Below, one piece after another: positions 21,467-32,288 of a stretch of 64,000 bases of DNA. Where the stretch lies: assembly GCF_021560015.1 (NCBI RefSeq), contig NZ_CP073588.1, positions 1,922,001-1,986,000 on the forward strand, read 5' to 3'. The translations under genes were made by a program, and so were the position numbers. This DNA comes from Shewanella vesiculosa. Its GTDB lineage: Bacteria > Pseudomonadota > Gammaproteobacteria > Enterobacterales > Shewanellaceae. Numbering within the stretch: the first letter of the stretch is position 1; each line of letters starts with the position of its first letter. Under the pieces are notes generated by a model. That model ran no database searches. It had not been told where the DNA came from and saw only the letters and a program-made list of their open reading frames with translations.

Positions 21467-22318
21467 TTACGCTTTTTTAGTAGCAGCAATTTGCGCAGCT
21501 ACTTCAGCAGCAAAATCTTCTGCCTTCTTCTCGATACCTTCACCAACTTCTAAACGTACGAAGTTAGTTACTGTTGCGCCTTTAGATTTCAGTACTTCGC
21601 CAACAGTTTTCTTTGGTTCCATGATGAAAGCTTGACCAGTAAGAGAGATCTCACCAGTGAACTTCTTCATACGACCAACAACCATCTTCTCAGCGATGTC
21701 AGCAGGCTTGCCTTCATTCATCGCGATTTCGATTTGAAGTGCTTGCTCTCTTTCTACAAGTTCAGCAGGAACATCTTCAGGGTTGACGAAATCTGGCTTA
21801 GAAGCAGCAACATGCATTGCGATATGCTTCAATGTTTCTTCATCAGCTTCACCGGCTACAACAACACCAATGCGCTCACCGTGGCGGTAAGAAGCTAGGT
21901 TTGCACCGTCGATGTACTCAACGCGACGAACGTTGATGTTTTCGCCGATTTTAGTCACTAGAGCAACACGAGTTTCTTCAAACTGTGTTTTTAACTCTTC
22001 AATAGTCACTTTAGATGCAGCAGCAACGTCTAACACTGCGTTAGCAAATGCTAAGAAGTTTGAATCTTTTGCAACGAAGTCAGTTTGGCAGTTAACTTCT
22101 AATAGTGCAGCGAAACCTTCGCCATTCTTGATTAGAATTGTACCGTCAGCAGCGATGTTACCTGCTTTTTTAGCAGCCTTCGCAGCGCCGCTTTTACGCA
22201 TGTTATCAATCGCTAGTTCGATGTCACCGTCAGTTTCAGTCAGTGCATTCTTACAGTCCATCATGCCAGCGCCAGTGCGGTCACGAAGTTCTTTAACTTG
22301 GGCAGCAGTAATCGCCAT
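21467..22318 (-). CDS. tsf: Elongation factor Ts
   Basis: Nucleotide exchange factor for EF-Tu. 283 aa, as in E. coli. The N-terminal family motif [18 protein letters not shown] (UBA-like domain) and the core motif [18 protein letters not shown] are present. It follows rpsB by 117 bp, which contain a terminator-like hairpin. Confidence 0.96.
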   Translation of the reverse strand: MAITAAQVKELRDRTGAGMMDCKNALTETDGDIELAIDNMRKSGAAKAAKKAGNIAADGTILIKNGEGFAALLEVNCQTDFVAKDSNFLAFANAVLDVAAASKVTIEELKTQFEETRVALVTKIGENINVRRVEYIDGANLASYRHGERIGVVVAGEADEETLKHIAMHVAASKPDFVNPEDVPAELVEREQALQIEIAMNEGKPADIAEKMVVGRMKKFTGEISLTGQAFIMEPKKTVGEVLKSKGATVTNFVRLEVGEGIEKKAEDFAAEVAAQIAATKKA

Positions 22319-22355
22319 TGTTAAATCCTCTAATTTAATTCGTCTAATATTGCAT

Positions 22356-22385
22356 TTATAAAACAGGGGCCAATAGGCCCCTGTT
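22356..22385 (-). terminator. Partial terminator between rpsB and tsf
   Basis: A 10-bp stem (AACAGGGGCC, 22362-22371 with 22376-22385) with an AATA loop, followed on the minus strand by TTTTAT. An intercistronic attenuator at this place is also known in E. coli; it would make rpsB more highly expressed than tsf. Confidence 0.6.
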
Positions 22386-22435
22386 CACCAATTATCTTAT
22401 TGGCAAATAAGGGGGATGCTAAGCATCACGCCTTA

Positions 22436-23164
22436 TTAAACAGCTTCTACGAAACCGTCTTGCTCTGCTTGAACAGCTAAATCTTGACCACGGCCAGCGT
22501 TAGCAGCTGCAGCAACAGAAGAAGTGTACAAACGGATAGCACGCATAGCGTCATCGTTACCAGGAACGATATAGTTAACACCGTCTGGTGCAGAGTTGGT
22601 ATCAACAACTGCAACAACTGGGATACCTAGGTTGTTAGCTTCTTTAATAGCAATATGCTCATGGTCAGCACCGATAACGAATAATACGTCAGGTAAACCG
22701 CCCATGTTTTTAATTCCGCCTAAAGACTTTTCTAATTTGTCTAATTCGCGTGAACGCATTAACGCTTCTTTCTTAGTTAACTTGTCGAAAGTACCGTCTA
22801 CAGACTGGCTTTCTAGCTCTTTAAGACGCTTGATTGACTGACGAACAGTTTTCCAGTTGGTTAACATGCCGCCTAACCAACGGTGATCAACATAGTACTG
22901 ATCACAAGAAAGTGCAGATGCTTTGATGGCTTCGCCAGCAGCGCGCTTAGTACCTACGAATAATACTTTACCTTTCTTAGAAGCAATGTTGCTAATGAAA
23001 GCTAGAGCTTCGTTGAACATTGGTACTGTATGCTCAAGGTTAATGATGTGTACACCATTACGAGCACCGAAGATGAAAGGCTTCATCTTTGGGTTCCAGT
23101 AACGAGTTTGGTGACCGAAGTGAACACCAGCTTGTAGCATTTCGCGCATTGTAACAGTAGTCAT
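22436..23164 (-). CDS. rpsB: 30S ribosomal protein S2
   Basis: Small-subunit ribosomal protein. Family motifs [28 protein letters not shown] and [19 protein letters not shown] [14 protein letters not shown]. The open frame reaches 23203; the true start is the ATG at 23164 (MTTVTMREM), as in E. coli, giving 242 aa. First gene of the rpsB-tsf-pyrH-frr operon, with a structured leader upstream. Confidence 0.96.
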   Translation of the reverse strand: MTTVTMREMLQAGVHFGHQTRYWNPKMKPFIFGARNGVHIINLEHTVPMFNEALAFISNIASKKGKVLFVGTKRAAGEAIKASALSCDQYYVDHRWLGGMLTNWKTVRQSIKRLKELESQSVDGTFDKLTKKEALMRSRELDKLEKSLGGIKNMGGLPDVLFVIGADHEHIAIKEANNLGIPVVAVVDTNSAPDGVNYIVPGNDDAMRAIRLYTSSVAAAANAGRGQDLAVQAEQDGFVEAV

Positions 23165-23260
23165 TGTATATACCTTAATGTAAGGGGTTAGACCTCCACG
23201 CATCCCATGTTTTCGACTTTCTAACTTCCGTTAAGAATGAGAAAGCACCCCGAAAAATGT
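23165..23260 (-). promoter_or_regulatory. rpsB mRNA leader with probable pseudoknot
   Basis: On the minus strand the leader has a CGGGGTGC block, a hairpin with TTTCT/AGAAA arms, then a GGGATGCGTGGAGGTC block and TAACCCC shortly before the start. GGGGT (forward 23247-23251) can pair with ACCCC (forward 23184-23188). The two blocks match what I remember of the conserved E. coli rpsB leader, where S2 represses its own operon. Pairing is seen in the sequence; the S2 autoregulation is inferred. Confidence 0.55.
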
Positions 23261-23514
23261 GTCGATACGTGTGTGATTTAGTATTTAAGTTAATTGCCAT
23301 GTATAATAGCCGCCATATTTTACGATTTGCCGAACATGATGTACATCTCGCTTAAAAAGCGTCGATTGACATTATATTTACTCGAACCGTACAACAACGA
23401 ACTTACACATAACGGCGCGCTTTATACCATAAACGGCAAGTAAATACAAATTTTTGCCGTAAAATCCTTGGATAAAACATGCCTATTTTGACCGTCAAAA
23501 GATAGAGAGTTTTC

Positions 23515-24312
23515 ATGAGTATAGTGATCAAAAATGCAGACGAAATAGAAAAAATGCGCGCAGCGGGTAAATTAGCAGCGCAAGTCTTAGAAATAGTCGC
23601 TCCATATGTTAAGGCTGGAGTCACCACAAATGAATTAAATGACATTTGTGCTAAATATACTGAAGAGCAAGGTGCTATCTCTGCACCACTGAATTATCAC
23701 GGATTTCCAAAGTCTATTTGTACCTCGGTAAACGAAGTCGTCTGCCACGGTATTCCTTCTGACTACGTGTTAAAAGAAGGCGACATGATTAACCTCGATA
23801 TTACGGTTATTAAAGACGGTTATCATGGTGATACCTCTAAAATGTTTCTGATTGGTGAAGTGTCAGCAAAAGACAAACGTTTAAGCCGCATTGCCCAAGA
23901 AAGCTTATATTTAGCCATTCGCAAAGTGCGTCCTGGGTTAAAATTAGGCGAAATTGGCACGACTATCGAAAAATTCATCAAAACAAGTAAAACAGGGCTT
24001 GATAAGTATTCCATCGTGCAAGATTATTGTGGTCATGGTATTGGCACTGGATTCCACGAAGAGCCTCAAGTTGTTCATTATAAAAATAATGATAAAACCG
24101 TGCTAAGACCAGGGATGTGCTTTACGATTGAACCGATGATCAATGCGGGTCGTCATACCACCGTATTGAATAAAAGTGATAATTGGACCGTCACCACCTC
24201 AGATAGTAAAAATTCGGCACAGTGGGAACACACGCTTTTAGTGACCCAAACTGGTGTAGAAGTGTTAACTTTGCGTGAAGAAGAAGACTTTCCTCGTATT
24301 ATTAATCACTAA
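23515..24312 (+). CDS. map: Methionine aminopeptidase, type I
   Basis: Removes the initiator methionine from new proteins. Metal ligands are in the expected motifs: [18 protein letters not shown] (two Asp), [13 protein letters not shown] (His) and CFTIEPMIN (Glu), with a last Glu in QWEHTLLVT. 265 aa, E. coli size. Divergent from rpsB, as is usual in gammaproteobacteria, and 23 bp before glnD. Confidence 0.95.
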   Translation: MSIVIKNADEIEKMRAAGKLAAQVLEIVAPYVKAGVTTNELNDICAKYTEEQGAISAPLNYHGFPKSICTSVNEVVCHGIPSDYVLKEGDMINLDITVIKDGYHGDTSKMFLIGEVSAKDKRLSRIAQESLYLAIRKVRPGLKLGEIGTTIEKFIKTSKTGLDKYSIVQDYCGHGIGTGFHEEPQVVHYKNNDKTVLRPGMCFTIEPMINAGRHTTVLNKSDNWTVTTSDSKNSAQWEHTLLVTQTGVEVLTLREEEDFPRIINH

Positions 24313-24335
24313 AAATTAAAAGAGTAAGGACATCA

Positions 24336-25340
24336 ATGAATACTGCGCTGGCCGCCAAAAACACATTAATTGACCTAAACCAGCGCTTAGTTGAGCAGTA
24401 CACTGCAAAACACCCAATTGCTGATATTGTTAAACACCGTAGTCAATTTGTTGATGCTTTACTCATACAAACTTGGCAAGATTTTGGCCTCAATAATGGC
24501 CACATTGCCTTGGTTGCTGTTGGCGGTTATGGTCGCGGCGAGCTGCACCCTCATTCAGACGTAGACTTACTGTTTTTGGTCGACGATGAACCATTATCGC
24601 CAGAAACTGAAACTCTGCTGAGTCAATTTATTACCTACCTTTGGGATACAGGGCTTGAAATAGGCCACAGTGTTCGCACCATAGCGCAAACCATTGAACA
24701 AGGTAAGTCAGACATCACCATTGCCACGAATTTGATTGAAGCCAGATTGCTTACCGGCAGTGAATTTCTGTTTGACGTATTATATGACGCCATTCGTCAA
24801 CAAGACTTTTGGCCCTCATATGACTTTTATAACGCCAAAAAAGACGAACAATCGGCACGCCACAGCAAAGCCAGTGCCTTTGATTTAGAACCTAACATCA
24901 AAACCTGCCCTGGCGGATTACGCGATATTCAGACCATAGCCTGGGTCGCGATGCGCCACTTTGACGCAGCGACATTAGAAGAACTGGTCGAATACGACTT
25001 TTTGTCACCGGCAGAGTTAGCCGAACTCATTGAGTGCCAAAATTTTCTGTGGGAAATTCGCTTTGCCCTGCACATCACAGCTAATCGCAACGAAAACCGC
25101 CTACTCTTCGACTTGCAACGCCAAATAGCCAGTTTATTAGGTTACGAAGATGCCACTCAATTAGCTGTTGAGCAAATGATGAAACGCTATTATCGCACGG
25201 TGCGCCGCGTGATGGAGCTCAATCAAATGCTGTTGCAATTGTTTAAGCGCGCGACTTTGGGCCATACAAAAGCGCTTGAGATACAGCCTATTAGCGATGT
25301 TTACCAACGTCGCGGGCGTTACATCGAAGTATTGGGATGA
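24336..25340 (+). CDS. glnD: glnD fragment 1: nucleotidyltransferase domain
   Basis: Residues 1-334, containing the uridylyltransferase active site ([14 protein letters not shown]) and the [15 protein letters not shown] motif. It stops one codon after the GGG run that shifts the frame. Confidence 0.85.
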   Translation: MNTALAAKNTLIDLNQRLVEQYTAKHPIADIVKHRSQFVDALLIQTWQDFGLNNGHIALVAVGGYGRGELHPHSDVDLLFLVDDEPLSPETETLLSQFITYLWDTGLEIGHSVRTIAQTIEQGKSDITIATNLIEARLLTGSEFLFDVLYDAIRQQDFWPSYDFYNAKKDEQSARHSKASAFDLEPNIKTCPGGLRDIQTIAWVAMRHFDAATLEELVEYDFLSPAELAELIECQNFLWEIRFALHITANRNENRLLFDLQRQIASLLGYEDATQLAVEQMMKRYYRTVRRVMELNQMLLQLFKRATLGHTKALEIQPISDVYQRRGRYIEVLG

Positions 25341-26911
25341 TGATTTATTTAGTCTCCACAACGAAGAGATATTACGCTTATTTCTGTTGGTGGCTAAAAA
25401 CTCTAATATTCAAGAAATCTACGCGCCTACTCTCAGGTTATTACGCAATGCCCGTAGAGCCTTAACGACACCGTTACAAGAAAACCCTGCCTGTCGTAAA
25501 GTGTTTATGGAGATCTTAAAACATCCTCGCGGCATAGCGGCATTTTCATTAATGCATCGACACGGCATTTTATCGTCTTACCTACCTGCTTGGCGCAAAA
25601 TTGAAGGCCAGATGCAGTTTGATTTATTTCATGCCTATACCGTTGATGAGCACACCCACAGATTACTGCTCAATATTGAACGTTTCTCACAAGCAGAACA
25701 AAAAGATGAATTCCCACTGGGCGCCATCTTAATTAATCAATTACCGAAAAAAAGGCTTATTGGTACTCGGGGCCATTTTTCATGATATCGCCAAAGGCCG
25801 CGGCGGTGATCACAGTAAACTGGGCTCCAAAGATGCAATCGATTTTTGCAAATTGCATGGCATGAATGATCACGACGGACGTTTGGTGGCATGGTTAGTT
25901 GAAAATCATCTAGTAATGTCGATCACTGCGCAACGAAGAGATATTTCAGATCCAGAGGTCATAGCACTGTTTGCTGAAAAAGTGCGCGATGCCGCGCATT
26001 TAAGTTATTTGTACTGCCTTACCGTTGCCGACATTTGCGCCACCAATGAAAAAACGTGGAATAATTGGAAAGGATCATTGCTGCGGGATTTGTATTTTGC
26101 CACCCAACGGGTATTAGCTCGGGGTAAAGAAAAACCTATCGACGTAAAAGCACGAGTACAAGAGATCCAAGCCAAAGCGAAAAAAGAACTGATCCGCCGC
26201 GGGTTGAAAGAAAAAGACATGGATACACTGTGGTCACGGTTTAAGTCGGAGTATTTTTTACGTCATCAACCAACCCAAGTTGCTTGGCATGCAGAAGCGA
26301 TTTTAAAACATCATCACGATGATCCATTAGTGTTAATGTCAAAACATACTACTCGTGGTGGCACTGAACTGTTCGTCTACAGTAAAGATAAACCAAAACT
26401 TTTTGCTACTGTAATGACCGTTTTAGACAATAAAAACATTAATGTTCATGACGCCAACATCATGACATCAAAAGATAATTATGCACTCGACACCTTTGTT
26501 ATTTTAGAACAAGATGGCGAACCTATTGTGCAATTATCTCGCATTCAAAGTATCCGCAAGGCGCTCGAAAAAGCCCTAGCCAGTGAAAACCCTAAATTAC
26601 CAAAATTTAGAAAATTAGCGCGGATCATGAAACCTTTTAATGTTGCGACTCATGTGAGTTTCTTACCCAGTGCCCGCCATGGTACAAGTATGATGGAATT
26701 AATTACCTTAGATACGCCAGGTCTGCTGGCCAAAGTCGGTGATACCTTTTATCGTTGTAACGTTACACTGTTAGCGGCAAAAATTACCACTATCGGTGAA
26801 CGTGCAGAAGACTTCTTTATTTTACAAAACCAAAATGCGACAGCCCTAGATGAGCAACAGCAGCAACAATTATCTGATGCGCTTACACTGGCGCTAAAAT
26901 CATCTAACTAA
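24336..26911 (+). CDS. glnD: [Protein-PII] uridylyltransferase/removing enzyme GlnD, two frameshifts
   Basis: Nitrogen sensor that adds or removes UMP on PII according to glutamine level. Domains in order: nucleotidyltransferase with [18 protein letters not shown], GlnE-like helical part, HD domain with [16 protein letters not shown], and two C-terminal ACT domains. The frame breaks twice. At 25334-25336 GGG should be GG (IEVL then DDDLFS). At 25747-25753 seven A should be six (QLPKK then [11 protein letters not shown]). Corrected length is about 857 codons against 890 in E. coli. Both breaks are one-base additions in homopolymers and look like sequence errors. Confidence 0.92.
25276..25785 (+). 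CDS. glnD: glnD fragment 2: central helical part
   Basis: Conserved GlnD sequence from [16 protein letters not shown] to INQLPKK, including [14 protein letters not shown] just before the HD domain. The first ~20 and last ~10 residues of the open frame are out-of-frame. Confidence 0.8.
   Translation: MRYSLLAMFTNVAGVTSKYWDDDLFSLHNEEILRLFLLVAKNSNIQEIYAPTLRLLRNARRALTTPLQENPACRKVFMEILKHPRGIAAFSLMHRHGILSSYLPAWRKIEGQMQFDLFHAYTVDEHTHRLLLNIERFSQAEQKDEFPLGAILINQLPKKRLIGTRGHFS
25760..26911 (+). CDS. glnD: glnD fragment 3: HD and ACT domains
   Basis: UMP-removing HD domain ([14 protein letters not shown]) followed by two ACT repeats ([33 protein letters not shown]). The first codon is a TTG inside the gene and not a real start. 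Confidence 0.85.
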   Translation: MVLGAIFHDIAKGRGGDHSKLGSKDAIDFCKLHGMNDHDGRLVAWLVENHLVMSITAQRRDISDPEVIALFAEKVRDAAHLSYLYCLTVADICATNEKTWNNWKGSLLRDLYFATQRVLARGKEKPIDVKARVQEIQAKAKKELIRRGLKEKDMDTLWSRFKSEYFLRHQPTQVAWHAEAILKHHHDDPLVLMSKHTTRGGTELFVYSKDKPKLFATVMTVLDNKNINVHDANIMTSKDNYALDTFVILEQDGEPIVQLSRIQSIRKALEKALASENPKLPKFRKLARIMKPFNVATHVSFLPSARHGTSMMELITLDTPGLLAKVGDTFYRCNVTLLAAKITTIGERAEDFFILQNQNATALDEQQQQQLSDALTLALKSSN

Positions 26912-26965
26912 TTTTTTTTAACCTTAATTTTTACGCTACTAATCATTTAATACCGGGAGAAAACA

Positions 26966-27790
26966 ATGGAGGCTTTACGCCAACGCATTGAAGCAGCATT
27001 CGAAACACGTCAAGACATCTCACCTTCAAGTGTTGAACCTAGTGTTCGCGCCGATGTGGAGACAGTGATCAGTATGCTCGATAAAGGCCAAGCACGTGTT
27101 GCAGAGAAAATTGATGGCGAATGGCATGTTCATCAATGGCTTAAAAAAGCGGTGCTACTGTCTTTCCGCATTTTTGATAATGGCGTGATTGAAGGTGGCG
27201 ACACTAAGTATTTCGACAAAGTCCCACAAAAATTTGCCGATTATGATCAAGCTCGTTTTCAAGCTGAAGGTATTCGCGTTGTGCCACCAGCCACCGTTCG
27301 TAAAGGGTCATTTATCGGTAAAAATACCGTATTAATGCCATCTTACGTTAACTTAGGTGCCTATGTTGATGAAGGCACTATGGTTGATACATGGGCAACG
27401 GTAGGTTCGTGTGCGCAGATAGGTAAGAACGTTCATCTTTCAGGTGGTGTGGGTATTGGTGGCGTATTAGAGCCATTACAAGCCGGACCAACCATTATTG
27501 AAGATAACTGCTTTATTGGTGCTCGCAGCGAAATCGTTGAGGGTGTGGTGGTTGAAGAAGGCAGTGTGATTTCAATGGGCGTTTACATTGGCCAAAGCAC
27601 ACGGATTTTCGACCGTGAAACCGGTGAAGTACATTATGGTCGAGTGCCAGCAGGTTCGGTTGTAGTATCAGGTAATTTACCATCAGCTTGCGGCACATAC
27701 AGTTTATATGCAGCCATTATTGTTAAAAAAGTCGATGCTAAAACCCGTGGCAAAGTGGGTATTAATGAACTATTACGTATCGTTGATTAA
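26966..27790 (+). CDS. dapD: Tetrahydrodipicolinate N-succinyltransferase DapD
   Basis: Lysine/diaminopimelate pathway enzyme using succinyl-CoA. 274 aa, exactly the E. coli length. N-terminal helical domain, then left-handed beta helix (about 100-235) with [20 protein letters not shown] and the family stretch [19 protein letters not shown]. Good RBS (GGGAG) 7 bases before the start. Follows glnD by 54 bp and ends at a strong terminator. Confidence 0.96.
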   Translation: MEALRQRIEAAFETRQDISPSSVEPSVRADVETVISMLDKGQARVAEKIDGEWHVHQWLKKAVLLSFRIFDNGVIEGGDTKYFDKVPQKFADYDQARFQAEGIRVVPPATVRKGSFIGKNTVLMPSYVNLGAYVDEGTMVDTWATVGSCAQIGKNVHLSGGVGIGGVLEPLQAGPTIIEDNCFIGARSEIVEGVVVEEGSVISMGVYIGQSTRIFDRETGEVHYGRVPAGSVVVSGNLPSACGTYSLYAAIIVKKVDAKTRGKVGINELLRIVD

Positions 27791-27815
27791 TCTTGCTCAA
27801 CAGCGATAAATAGAT

Positions 27816-27840
27816 AAAAGGCTCCTAGGAGCCTTTTTTA
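27816..27840 (+). terminator. Terminator after dapD
   Basis: A 10-bp stem (AAAAGGCTCC, 27816-27825 with 27828-27837) with a very tight loop and a run of T on the plus strand, 25 bp after the dapD stop. Its A/T flanks make it usable in both directions, so it may also catch transcripts from the right. Confidence 0.85.
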
Positions 27841-27957
27841 TGGCGTTGATAATATTTACTGAACAAATTCACTTATCCAGTCAAATTGACAAAAAGCATC
27901 GACTCACATCAATAACCTAGATTAATTAAATCTGTAATAAGCTAGTACATTGGCTTA

Positions 27958-29856
27958 TTAGGCATTAACCAATAATGCATTAGCTAATATTTTCCAGGTG
28001 AGCATACCGATAACCTGATGCTTGTCATTGTGAACAATCAAATAGTTTGCATTGGTTGTTTCCATCATGAGTTTGGCATCATTCAAAATCGTACTGTCAG
28101 ATATCATATCGACCTTATGCATCATTACCTGATGCACACGCTTATTAAGCAGGCTTCTATCCACTGCGCGCTCTGCTGCGGTATCTAAAAAAGGGCTGTG
28201 CCAAAATGCCAAGGTATTGTTATCGATGACACCAATGGGCGTGCGATGTTGTTCTGACAGTACCACAGCCACATCCATTTTAGCCTTTTTCATCATCGCT
28301 TCTGCATGCTCAAGAGTATGGTACTCCTCAAGAAATACAACCGGAGCTAATAGCAAACCGCTCACGACTCCCGCGTCTTTAAAGTCTTTACTCGCTAAAA
28401 TATCCAAGCATGCATCAACAACAACCTCATCGTATATTTTACCTCTGCCCTTTAGTAAATCTTGGGTTAGCACTGCCATGCCAAGGGCGGGGCGATAAGG
28501 TCGATGGCTAAGTATTGATTCGGCAACGTCGGCTACGGCAATGATCTTAGCCTCAAGTATAATATCATCAGCTTTTAATCCTTTAGGGTAACCAGAGCCA
28601 TCTAAACGTTCATGATGCTGGAGGATCATTTGTTTGATCGGCCATGGGAAATCGACTTCACTAACAATCAGCGCCCCTTGCTCGGGATGCTGTTTAACCA
28701 AGCCAAATTCAGCATCACTCAGTTTTGATGTTTTAGACAGGATCTGACTAGGGATGGCCAATTTACCAATATCATGGATCAATGAGCCCAGTTTAAGTCC
28801 TTCTAAACGATCTGGAGGTAAACTCATTTTCTCACCAATAAGATAACTTAATTGTGCCACTGACTTTTGATGCCCTGCGGTGTATGCATCTTTAAGCTCT
28901 AGCGCCTCGGAAATAGCCCCTATAAGTTGGACTAAAATCGAGGTCATCTTTTCTTTTTGGATTTTAATGATGCTCGACTGCCGAGAGACGGCCTTCATGG
29001 TGCGAGGTAATTCGATACAGTGCCATAAAATTGTAGCAAAAATACTCAAGGATTTTGCATCAACTTGGGTATAGGTGGTGTCCCGATTACCCACCCCAAT
29101 AATACCGACTAATTTTTTGCGATAATGAATAGGGACGCATAAATGGTTTTTAAAGGCAAAAAAGCCATCTTCTTGGGTGTTATTTTTAGACAACACAGTT
29201 AAATCATTATGAATAACGGGTTTGCCAGTACGAATGGTTTCGGCCCAAATACCAGAATTGGCTTTATACTCTTGGCCCTTGGAGAGGGTAAAATAATCAG
29301 CTACCGCTTCATTCCACGCAGTGCTAACGATTTGATTCTTTTTTTCATCAAATTTGTGTAAGTAACCCACTTTAGATTGGGTTAACGACAAGCCTTGGTT
29401 TATCGCAGTGGTAAATACCAAATCAGGACGAGCATTAATGACTTCTTCTATTTGATTAAGCCAATCATCACTTGAAAGTATCGCTTGATGATAATCAGGA
29501 TGGAGCTGTGACAACCACGCTTTGTCTAACTCGATTACAATCACCGTTATACACCAATGCTGATCACTTTCTTCTATAGGAGTCATGGTAGCTTGAAATG
29601 CATTACCTTTATCATCAACAAAATTGATAACATGATCGATATGGCGATTGTTAAAATCGATGTTGTCTAATGTAAGAGCGGAAAAGGCATGCGAAAGCGG
29701 TTGTTTTAAAATAGCCGCTATAGGTTTATTGACTAATTTATACAATGGCTCACTCAGCTTAATTAACTCAAGCCTGTCATTAAAAATACCCCAACACAGT
29801 TTGGCTGTGTTAGGCAATTCAGATGGTTTTAAGAATAAGTCAGCTTTGTGTAGCAT
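27958..29856 (-). CDS. HD-GYP cyclic-di-GMP phosphodiesterase with GAF and CBS-like domains
   Basis: Probable sensor enzyme that degrades c-di-GMP. Domains by eye: PAS-like N-terminus (about 10-115); GAF domain (about 140-285, with NHLCVPIHYRKKLVGIIGVGN); HD-GYP domain (about 305-480) with the metal motif HDIGK and the signature HHERLDGSGYPKGL; and a C-terminal pair of CBS-like repeats (about 510-630, with VMMHKVDMISDSTILNDA). All HD-GYP hallmark residues are present, so it is likely active. It is not part of an operon. The signal is unknown; GAF plus CBS suggests a small molecule or nucleotide. Confidence 0.85.
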   Translation of the reverse strand: MLHKADLFLKPSELPNTAKLCWGIFNDRLELIKLSEPLYKLVNKPIAAILKQPLSHAFSALTLDNIDFNNRHIDHVINFVDDKGNAFQATMTPIEESDQHWCITVIVIELDKAWLSQLHPDYHQAILSSDDWLNQIEEVINARPDLVFTTAINQGLSLTQSKVGYLHKFDEKKNQIVSTAWNEAVADYFTLSKGQEYKANSGIWAETIRTGKPVIHNDLTVLSKNNTQEDGFFAFKNHLCVPIHYRKKLVGIIGVGNRDTTYTQVDAKSLSIFATILWHCIELPRTMKAVSRQSSIIKIQKEKMTSILVQLIGAISEALELKDAYTAGHQKSVAQLSYLIGEKMSLPPDRLEGLKLGSLIHDIGKLAIPSQILSKTSKLSDAEFGLVKQHPEQGALIVSEVDFPWPIKQMILQHHERLDGSGYPKGLKADDIILEAKIIAVADVAESILSHRPYRPALGMAVLTQDLLKGRGKIYDEVVVDACLDILASKDFKDAGVVSGLLLAPVVFLEEYHTLEHAEAMMKKAKMDVAVVLSEQHRTPIGVIDNNTLAFWHSPFLDTAAERAVDRSLLNKRVHQVMMHKVDMISDSTILNDAKLMMETTNANYLIVHNDKHQVIGMLTWKILANALLVNA

Positions 29857-30218
29857 GGTGGGCCCTATTTAATATTTTCAATCGGCATAGGAAGTGGTTT
29901 AACTTAGCGAGGTCGAGGATTTCAATATTTCTCCCTAAAATTGACCTTACGCTATGACGCATATTGTTTAAATAGCGTATCGCCCTTCAACACCAAATAG
30001 ATACAATAACGATAGGAATTACGACAGCATACCATTGATAATATTAAACAACCCTAACGATTATCTTTGACTAGTTCAAAGCGTGTTACTCGCTTAAACT
30101 GAATAACTGCAACATCCATGTTCCGCTCTGTAAGACCAACACTCAAGTAAGGCTACACAGTTTATGTAACGCCTTACTTGGGCGCTTTTTTGTAGTATAT
30201 GACCGATAAATAACGACG
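29857..30218. other. Gene-free stretch with an orphan hairpin
   Basis: The 362 bp between the HD-GYP gene start and the purU stop contain no convincing ORF. The right part holds a terminator-like hairpin on the plus strand (30145-30191) although no plus-strand gene lies upstream. A small plus-strand RNA is one explanation. Confidence 0.5.
30145..30191 (+). terminator. Orphan intrinsic terminator, possible sRNA 3' end
   Basis: Stem CTCAAGTAAGGC (from 30142-30153) with GCCTTACTTGGG (to 30182), 12 pairs with one G-T wobble, 17-base loop, then CGC and six T. It points rightward toward the 3' end of purU, which is on the other strand. There is no T-run on the minus-strand side, so it does not serve purU. 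Confidence 0.5.
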
Positions 30219-31091
30219 TTAAAAGACTACCGTTTTATTACCGTACACCACAACTTGTTCATTTAATACTAATTGTAGCGCTTTGCTTAATACGCTTTTT
30301 TCAACATCACGACCGTTATGTGCTAACTCTTCAGCACTGTAACTATGATCAACTGAAATCACATCTTGTTTGATAATCGGCCCTTCATCTAAAAGATTAT
30401 TCACAAAGTGTGCTGTTGCACCAATAATTTTGACGCCGCGATCCCAAGCCTGCTTGTACGGAGATGCTCCAATAAAAGCCGGCAAAAATGAATGATGAAT
30501 GTTAATGATCTTATCTGGAAATGCTGACACAAATTCAGGCGTTAACACTCGCATATATTTAGCCAACACTAAAAAATCAGTCTCATAAGGCTGAATTACC
30601 GCCAACATCGCCTGCTCATGTTCCTGACGATTTAACCCTTCGTGGCTAACATAATGAAATGGAATATCAAATTTTTCAGTCAACGGCTGCAGCACATCGT
30701 AATTCCCCACTACAGCAGCAATCTCAACGTCTAAGCCGCCGTAATAGGATTTCATCAAAATATCACCTAAACAATGGGCTTCTTTTGTCACCATGATCAC
30801 AATACGTTTTTTACCCATATCGACCAATTTCATCCGATTCTGGGTAGGCAATACCGCGCGTAACTCACTTAATAGCCGTTCATCATCAAACTGACCTTCA
30901 AGTTCTGCGCGCATAAAAAAGCGCCCTTGTGTGTGGTCTACAAATTCGGTGTTTTTAATAATGTTTAATTGATGAGCGAAACATACACTGGTAATTTTGG
31001 CAATCAAGCCTTGGGCATCGGCACAATCGGTTATCAGCACTTTTCGCTGTAAAACAGGTGGGTTAATAATGGTATGATCTTGTTGGCTCAC
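30219..31091 (-). CDS. purU: Formyltetrahydrofolate deformylase PurU
   Basis: Hydrolyses 10-formyl-THF to formate and THF, balancing one-carbon pools and feeding formate to PurT. N-terminal ACT domain (about 17-90, DCADAQGLIAKITSVCF) and a formyltransferase-fold catalytic domain with IINIHHSFLPAFIGASPY (catalytic Asn-His) and VKIIGATAHFV; the catalytic Asp lies near LLDEGPIIKQD. 290 aa; E. coli 280. Monocistronic. Confidence 0.94.
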   Translation of the reverse strand: MSQQDHTIINPPVLQRKVLITDCADAQGLIAKITSVCFAHQLNIIKNTEFVDHTQGRFFMRAELEGQFDDERLLSELRAVLPTQNRMKLVDMGKKRIVIMVTKEAHCLGDILMKSYYGGLDVEIAAVVGNYDVLQPLTEKFDIPFHYVSHEGLNRQEHEQAMLAVIQPYETDFLVLAKYMRVLTPEFVSAFPDKIINIHHSFLPAFIGASPYKQAWDRGVKIIGATAHFVNNLLDEGPIIKQDVISVDHSYSAEELAHNGRDVEKSVLSKALQLVLNEQVVVYGNKTVVF

Positions 31092-31268
31092 GCGTACAAC
31101 TCCTCTTTAAAGACTGTTCAACAGTGTGCCATTTAAAAAGATTTTTGGGTGAGGTTTTTAGTGATAAATTTTCATAAAATGAAAATTATCTCCTTTTTAA
31201 TCTCATGTTCTAAACAATGGCCGCCAAATTAAGCCAAAATTCAACACAACTACATATAACGGCTGTCA

Positions 31269-32288
31269 TTAGCGTCGAGAATCTAAATATTTTTGCAGTA
31301 ATTTACGCAGTGTTTCCGCTTTAGTCCCATAGACAACTTGAACACCTTTACCCATTACCACCACGCCTTTAGCGCCCAAGCGCATCAGTCTGGCTTTATC
31401 AATTAAATGCGCTTGGTTAACACTAATACGTAAGCGGGTTAAACAAGCGTTAATTTCAACTATATTATCGCGCCCACCTAATGCCGAAATCATCGCTCTT
31501 AAGCTCTCTTTGGGTTTTGCGGGTATATCGCTTTGTTCTATTCGCCCTGGGGTTTTTAAGTTAAATGCTAAAATGCTGGCCCTAAAAATAGCGTAATAGA
31601 TCACAGCTGTGAGCGGACCTAATACCAAAATCCAATGAGTATTGGCAGAGCGAGAAAACAATAACGTAAAATCCACCAATCCATGAGAAAACACAATACT
31701 GTGATGAATGTCGAGCAAAATGCACACGCTATAGGCAATACCAGTGAGTAATGCATGGACAATAAATAAGATAGGCGCAACAAACATAAAGGCAAATTCA
31801 ATCGGCTCTGTCACCCCAGTTAGCCAGCTGGCCGTGGCAGCGGATAACATAATACCTGCCACTCTATTGCGCTCAGCTTTATCAGCACAACGCCAGATAG
31901 CTAATGCGGCAGCAGGTAAGCCCCACATTTTTATCAAATAGCCGCCTGCGAGATTTCCAGCTAATGGGTCACCAGCGAGATAGCGAGCCACCTCACCTCG
32001 CACTACTGTACCTTGGTTAATATATTGACCTATTTCAAGATAAAATGGCGCATTCCAAATATGATGTAACCCAAGCGGAATTAATAAACGTTCAACCGTA
32101 CCGTAGACCCCAAAAGCAATGGCAGGATCTTGATACACGGACCAATCAGAAAGATGTTCGATAACACGAGATAACGGTGGCCATACATGGATTAAAAGAT
32201 AAGCCAACGCCATAGAGAGAGGAATAACAATGATGGGCGCACTGCGGCGACCTTCAAAAAATGAAAAAAATAGCTGGTAATTTAACAT
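31269..32288 (-). CDS. PTS EIICB fragment 2: remaining EIIC and EIIB
   Basis: Rest of EIIC and all of EIIB. The first eight residues are out of frame; true sequence begins at SFFEGRR. EIIB phosphocysteine is in NACLTRLR, and the closing motif GVQVVYGTKAETLRK is typical of glucose-family EIIB. Confidence 0.8.
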   Translation of the reverse strand: MLNYQLFFSFFEGRRSAPIIVIPLSMALAYLLIHVWPPLSRVIEHLSDWSVYQDPAIAFGVYGTVERLLIPLGLHHIWNAPFYLEIGQYINQGTVVRGEVARYLAGDPLAGNLAGGYLIKMWGLPAAALAIWRCADKAERNRVAGIMLSAATASWLTGVTEPIEFAFMFVAPILFIVHALLTGIAYSVCILLDIHHSIVFSHGLVDFTLLFSRSANTHWILVLGPLTAVIYYAIFRASILAFNLKTPGRIEQSDIPAKPKESLRAMISALGGRDNIVEINACLTRLRISVNQAHLIDKARLMRLGAKGVVVMGKGVQVVYGTKAETLRKLLQKYLDSRR

